DNA from: Azospirillum fermentarium
GTDB taxonomy: Bacteria; Pseudomonadota; Alphaproteobacteria; Azospirillales; Azospirillaceae
Direction of reading: 5' to 3'
DNA length: 64,000 nucleotides
Assembly (NCBI RefSeq): GCF_025961205.1
Contig: NZ_JAOQNH010000001.1
Coordinates: forward strand, 2,752,001 to 2,816,000
Shown piece by piece: positions 62,628-64,000 of this stretch. Position 1 is the first letter of the stretch. Each line of letters begins with the position of its first letter. The notes under the pieces are model-generated. The model worked only from the letters and a program-made list of their open reading frames with translations, did not search any database and was not told the origin of the DNA. A program made the position numbers and the translations under genes.

Positions 62628-63266
62628 ATGTCCTATGATGATGGCGTCCAGGCCAAGGCCCTCGTGAAGTGGTTCAATGTCACGAAGGGATTTGGTTTCG
62701 TCGCTCCGGTGGATGGTACCCCGGATGCTTTTCTTCACATTTCTGTCCTGAACCGCGCCGGCTTGCAGGAGCTGGGTGACGGCACGGAAATCCTCTGCCA
62801 GATCACCCAGGGCCCCAAGGGTCCGCAGGTGACCCGGATCGTCGAGGTTCTGAACGAGGCCGCACCTTCGTCGAATTCCCGCGGCGCCGACCGCGGCGGG
62901 TACGACCGTGGTGGTTATGACCGTGGTGGTTATGACCGTGGCGGGTACGAACGCGGTGGTTATGACCGTGGCGGGTACGACCGCGGCGGCTATGACCGTG
63001 GCGGGTATGACCGGAACGATTACGACCAGGGCGGTTACTCCGAGCCGTCGGGGCCGTCGCTGGAAATGTCGGGCACCGTGAAGTGGTTCAAGCCCGACAA
63101 AGGCTTCGGCTTCGTCACCGCCGACGACGCCAGCAAGGACGTGTTCGTCCACAAGAGCGTGCTGCGCCGCTGCAACCTGATGCAGCTCGAAGCCGGCCAG
63201 CGCGTTCACATGCGCGTGCAGGAGGCCCCGAAGGGCCGCGAAGCCACCTGGATCTCCCTGCTCTGA
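62628..63266 (+). CDS. Two-domain cold-shock protein with RGGYD linker
   Basis: 212 residues. Two cold-shock domains: CSD1 (about 8-76) with KALVKWFNVTKGFGFVAPVDG and DAFLHISVL, and CSD2 (about 146-212) with GTVKWFKPDKGFGFVTADDAS and DVFVHKSVL. Both keep the aromatic RNP1/RNP2 residues. Between them a linker (about 89-138) consists of eight RGGY[DE] units and two degenerate ones. CSDs bind single-stranded RNA or DNA; RGG repeats add RNA affinity and can drive condensation. Dual-CSD proteins are usual in alphaproteobacteria, but such a regular RGG linker is unusual in my experience. No clear ribosome-binding site precedes the ATG. Confidence 0.9.
   Translation: MSYDDGVQAKALVKWFNVTKGFGFVAPVDGTPDAFLHISVLNRAGLQELGDGTEILCQITQGPKGPQVTRIVEVLNEAAPSSNSRGADRGGYDRGGYDRGGYDRGGYERGGYDRGGYDRGGYDRGGYDRNDYDQGGYSEPSGPSLEMSGTVKWFKPDKGFGFVTADDASKDVFVHKSVLRRCNLMQLEAGQRVHMRVQEAPKGREATWISLL
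62892..63041 (+). repeat. Tandem 15-bp coding repeat (RGGYD)
   Basis: Ten consecutive 15-base units encoding Arg-Gly-Gly-Tyr-Asp; the first eight are near perfect at protein level (one Glu), the last two degenerate. Synonymous differences (CGT/CGC, GGT/GGC/GGG) show the array is not a recent clean expansion. Confidence 0.9.
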
Positions 63267-63324
63267 TCCTTTTGGATCGGCGTGGGCGACGGTCTGCGGG
63301 CCGTTTCCGGTGACTGAGTTCGAC

Positions 63325-63353
63325 AACGCCGCCCGGCATCCCCGGGCGGCGTT
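63325..63353 (+). terminator. Hairpin after cold-shock gene
   Basis: AACGCCGCCCGG / CCGGGCGGCGTT, 12-bp stem, five-base loop, followed by GTTCATT. Same stem sequence as after nrdJ at 22857-22887. Confidence 0.65.
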
Positions 63354-63385
63354 GTTCATTCCGGGGAAAAGGCGGCAGGGGCCGG

Positions 63386-63979
63386 ATGGCGGACAGGAGC
63401 GACAGACGCGGCGCGCACCCCCGCCCGTCCGGCACCGGCTATTTCGACCCGGATTTCAAGGCCAACGCCATTCCCATCACGCTGGGCGAATGGCGGGTGT
63501 GCCGCCGGCCCGACGAGATGGTGACGACGGTGCTGGGGTCGTGCGTGGCGGCGTGCGTTCACGACCCGGTGGCGCGGGTGGGCGGCATGAACCATTTCCT
63601 GCTGCCCGGCGCCCCGGCGGGGGCCGAGGGGGCGCACAGCCCCTGCCGCTATGGCGCGGCGGCCATGGACACGCTGTTGGACGCGGTGACCGCCGCCGGG
63701 GCCGTGCGGGACCGGCTGGAGGTGAAGCTGTTCGGCGGCGCCCGTGTGATCGAGGCGGGCCAGGACATCGGCGCCGACAATGTGGCCTTCGCCCTGGACT
63801 ATGTGGCCCGCGCCGGCCTGACGCTGACGGGCCGGGATCTGGGCGGCACGCTGGGCCGGCGGCTGATGTTCTTCCCCGCCACGGGCCGGGCCTACCGGCG
63901 CTTCATGAAGGCGGATGCCGCAGGCGTGGCGCAGGAGGTCACCCATTGGCGCCGGCTGCGGCGCGCGGTTCTTCCCTAA
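63386..63979 (+). CDS. cheD: Chemoreceptor glutamine deamidase CheD
   Basis: 197 residues. Catalytic Cys in VLGSCVAACVHDP (about 52) and His in GGMNHFLLP (about 69), with FGGARVIE and the later IGADNVAFALDYVARAGL typical of CheD. It deamidates glutamines of chemoreceptors and, in some species, interacts with CheC-type phosphatases. It may belong to a chemotaxis cluster beyond the window edge; here its upstream neighbour is the cold-shock gene. Confidence 0.93.
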   Translation: MADRSDRRGAHPRPSGTGYFDPDFKANAIPITLGEWRVCRRPDEMVTTVLGSCVAACVHDPVARVGGMNHFLLPGAPAGAEGAHSPCRYGAAAMDTLLDAVTAAGAVRDRLEVKLFGGARVIEAGQDIGADNVAFALDYVARAGLTLTGRDLGGTLGRRLMFFPATGRAYRRFMKADAAGVAQEVTHWRRLRRAVLP

Positions 63980-64000
63980 CCGGCGGTGACGATCTCCAGC
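63976..64000 (-). CDS. Possible 3' end of a convergent gene
   Basis: Read on the minus strand the last bases give Leu-Glu-Ile-Val-Thr-Ala-Gly followed by TAG (63978-63976), overlapping the cheD stop. Too short for identification; it could be chance. Confidence 0.25.

Noticed and set aside
62892-63041. CRISPR-like or satellite repeat array
   Set aside because: Units are 15 bases with no spacers, and they are in-frame codons of a cold-shock protein.

Overview
The window is GC-rich chromosomal DNA with very few non-coding gaps. It suggests a motile alphaproteobacterium of the Azospirillum type (Rhodospirillales/Azospirillales). The pointers are an alphaproteobacterial rluD-rpoH pair, a PhyR-type general stress regulator, a B12-dependent class II ribonucleotide reductase, alphaproteobacterial CheZ-like phosphatases, CheD, MotB and a chemoreceptor. 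The genus is inferred from gene content only.

Layout. 1-12.8 kb: the 3' part of a nonribosomal peptide cluster, with an NRPS cut by the window start, a PvdE/SyrD-type peptide exporter and a CmlA-like diiron beta-hydroxylase, all joined by ATGA overlaps. 12.8-18.5 kb (minus strand): a four-gene operon of a CheZ-like protein, two MotB-like membrane proteins and a large periplasmic repeat protein. 19.1-22.8 kb: nrdJ behind a long leader with two DnaA-box-like sequences. 23-29 kb: FkbM methyltransferase, aromatic acyl-CoA ligase with MarR regulator, an unknown protein, PhyR and PurU. 29-36.9 kb: small coiled-coil protein, BON lipoprotein, secreted repeat protein, a frameshifted gene remnant, ArsC, the YcjX/YcjF pair and RodA. 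36.9-44.4 kb: envelope and stress genes (PepSY-like protein, DUF1328 protein, ECF sigma, lytic transglycosylase), a second CheZ-like protein, two small unknowns, a methyltransferase and a chemoreceptor.

44.5-48.4 kb is the clearest foreign patch. It is visibly AT-rich and holds three tightly linked genes: a CHASE2 membrane protein with no cytoplasmic output domain, a small secreted protein and an M48 metalloprotease lipoprotein. I consider this the best candidate for an undescribed system, namely envelope sensing coupled to periplasmic proteolysis.

48.6-64 kb returns to core-like DNA: rpoH (with a sigma-32-like promoter in front of it) and rluD, threonine aldolase, a MITE-like inverted-repeat element, a histidine phosphatase, and a compact operon of N-formylglutamate amidohydrolase, YbdK-type ligase and FetAB. 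Then come a Cys-rich lipoprotein, a FadR-type regulator, MotB, a TetR regulator with a palindromic operator, and acylphosphatase with a 2TM protein and FadD. The window closes with a two-domain cold-shock protein with an RGGYD-repeat linker, and CheD.

No rRNA, tRNA, CRISPR array, complete insertion sequence or replication origin was recognised. Start codons were chosen by hand from ribosome-binding sites, overlaps and family lengths. Family assignments rest on motifs read by eye, not on database searches.
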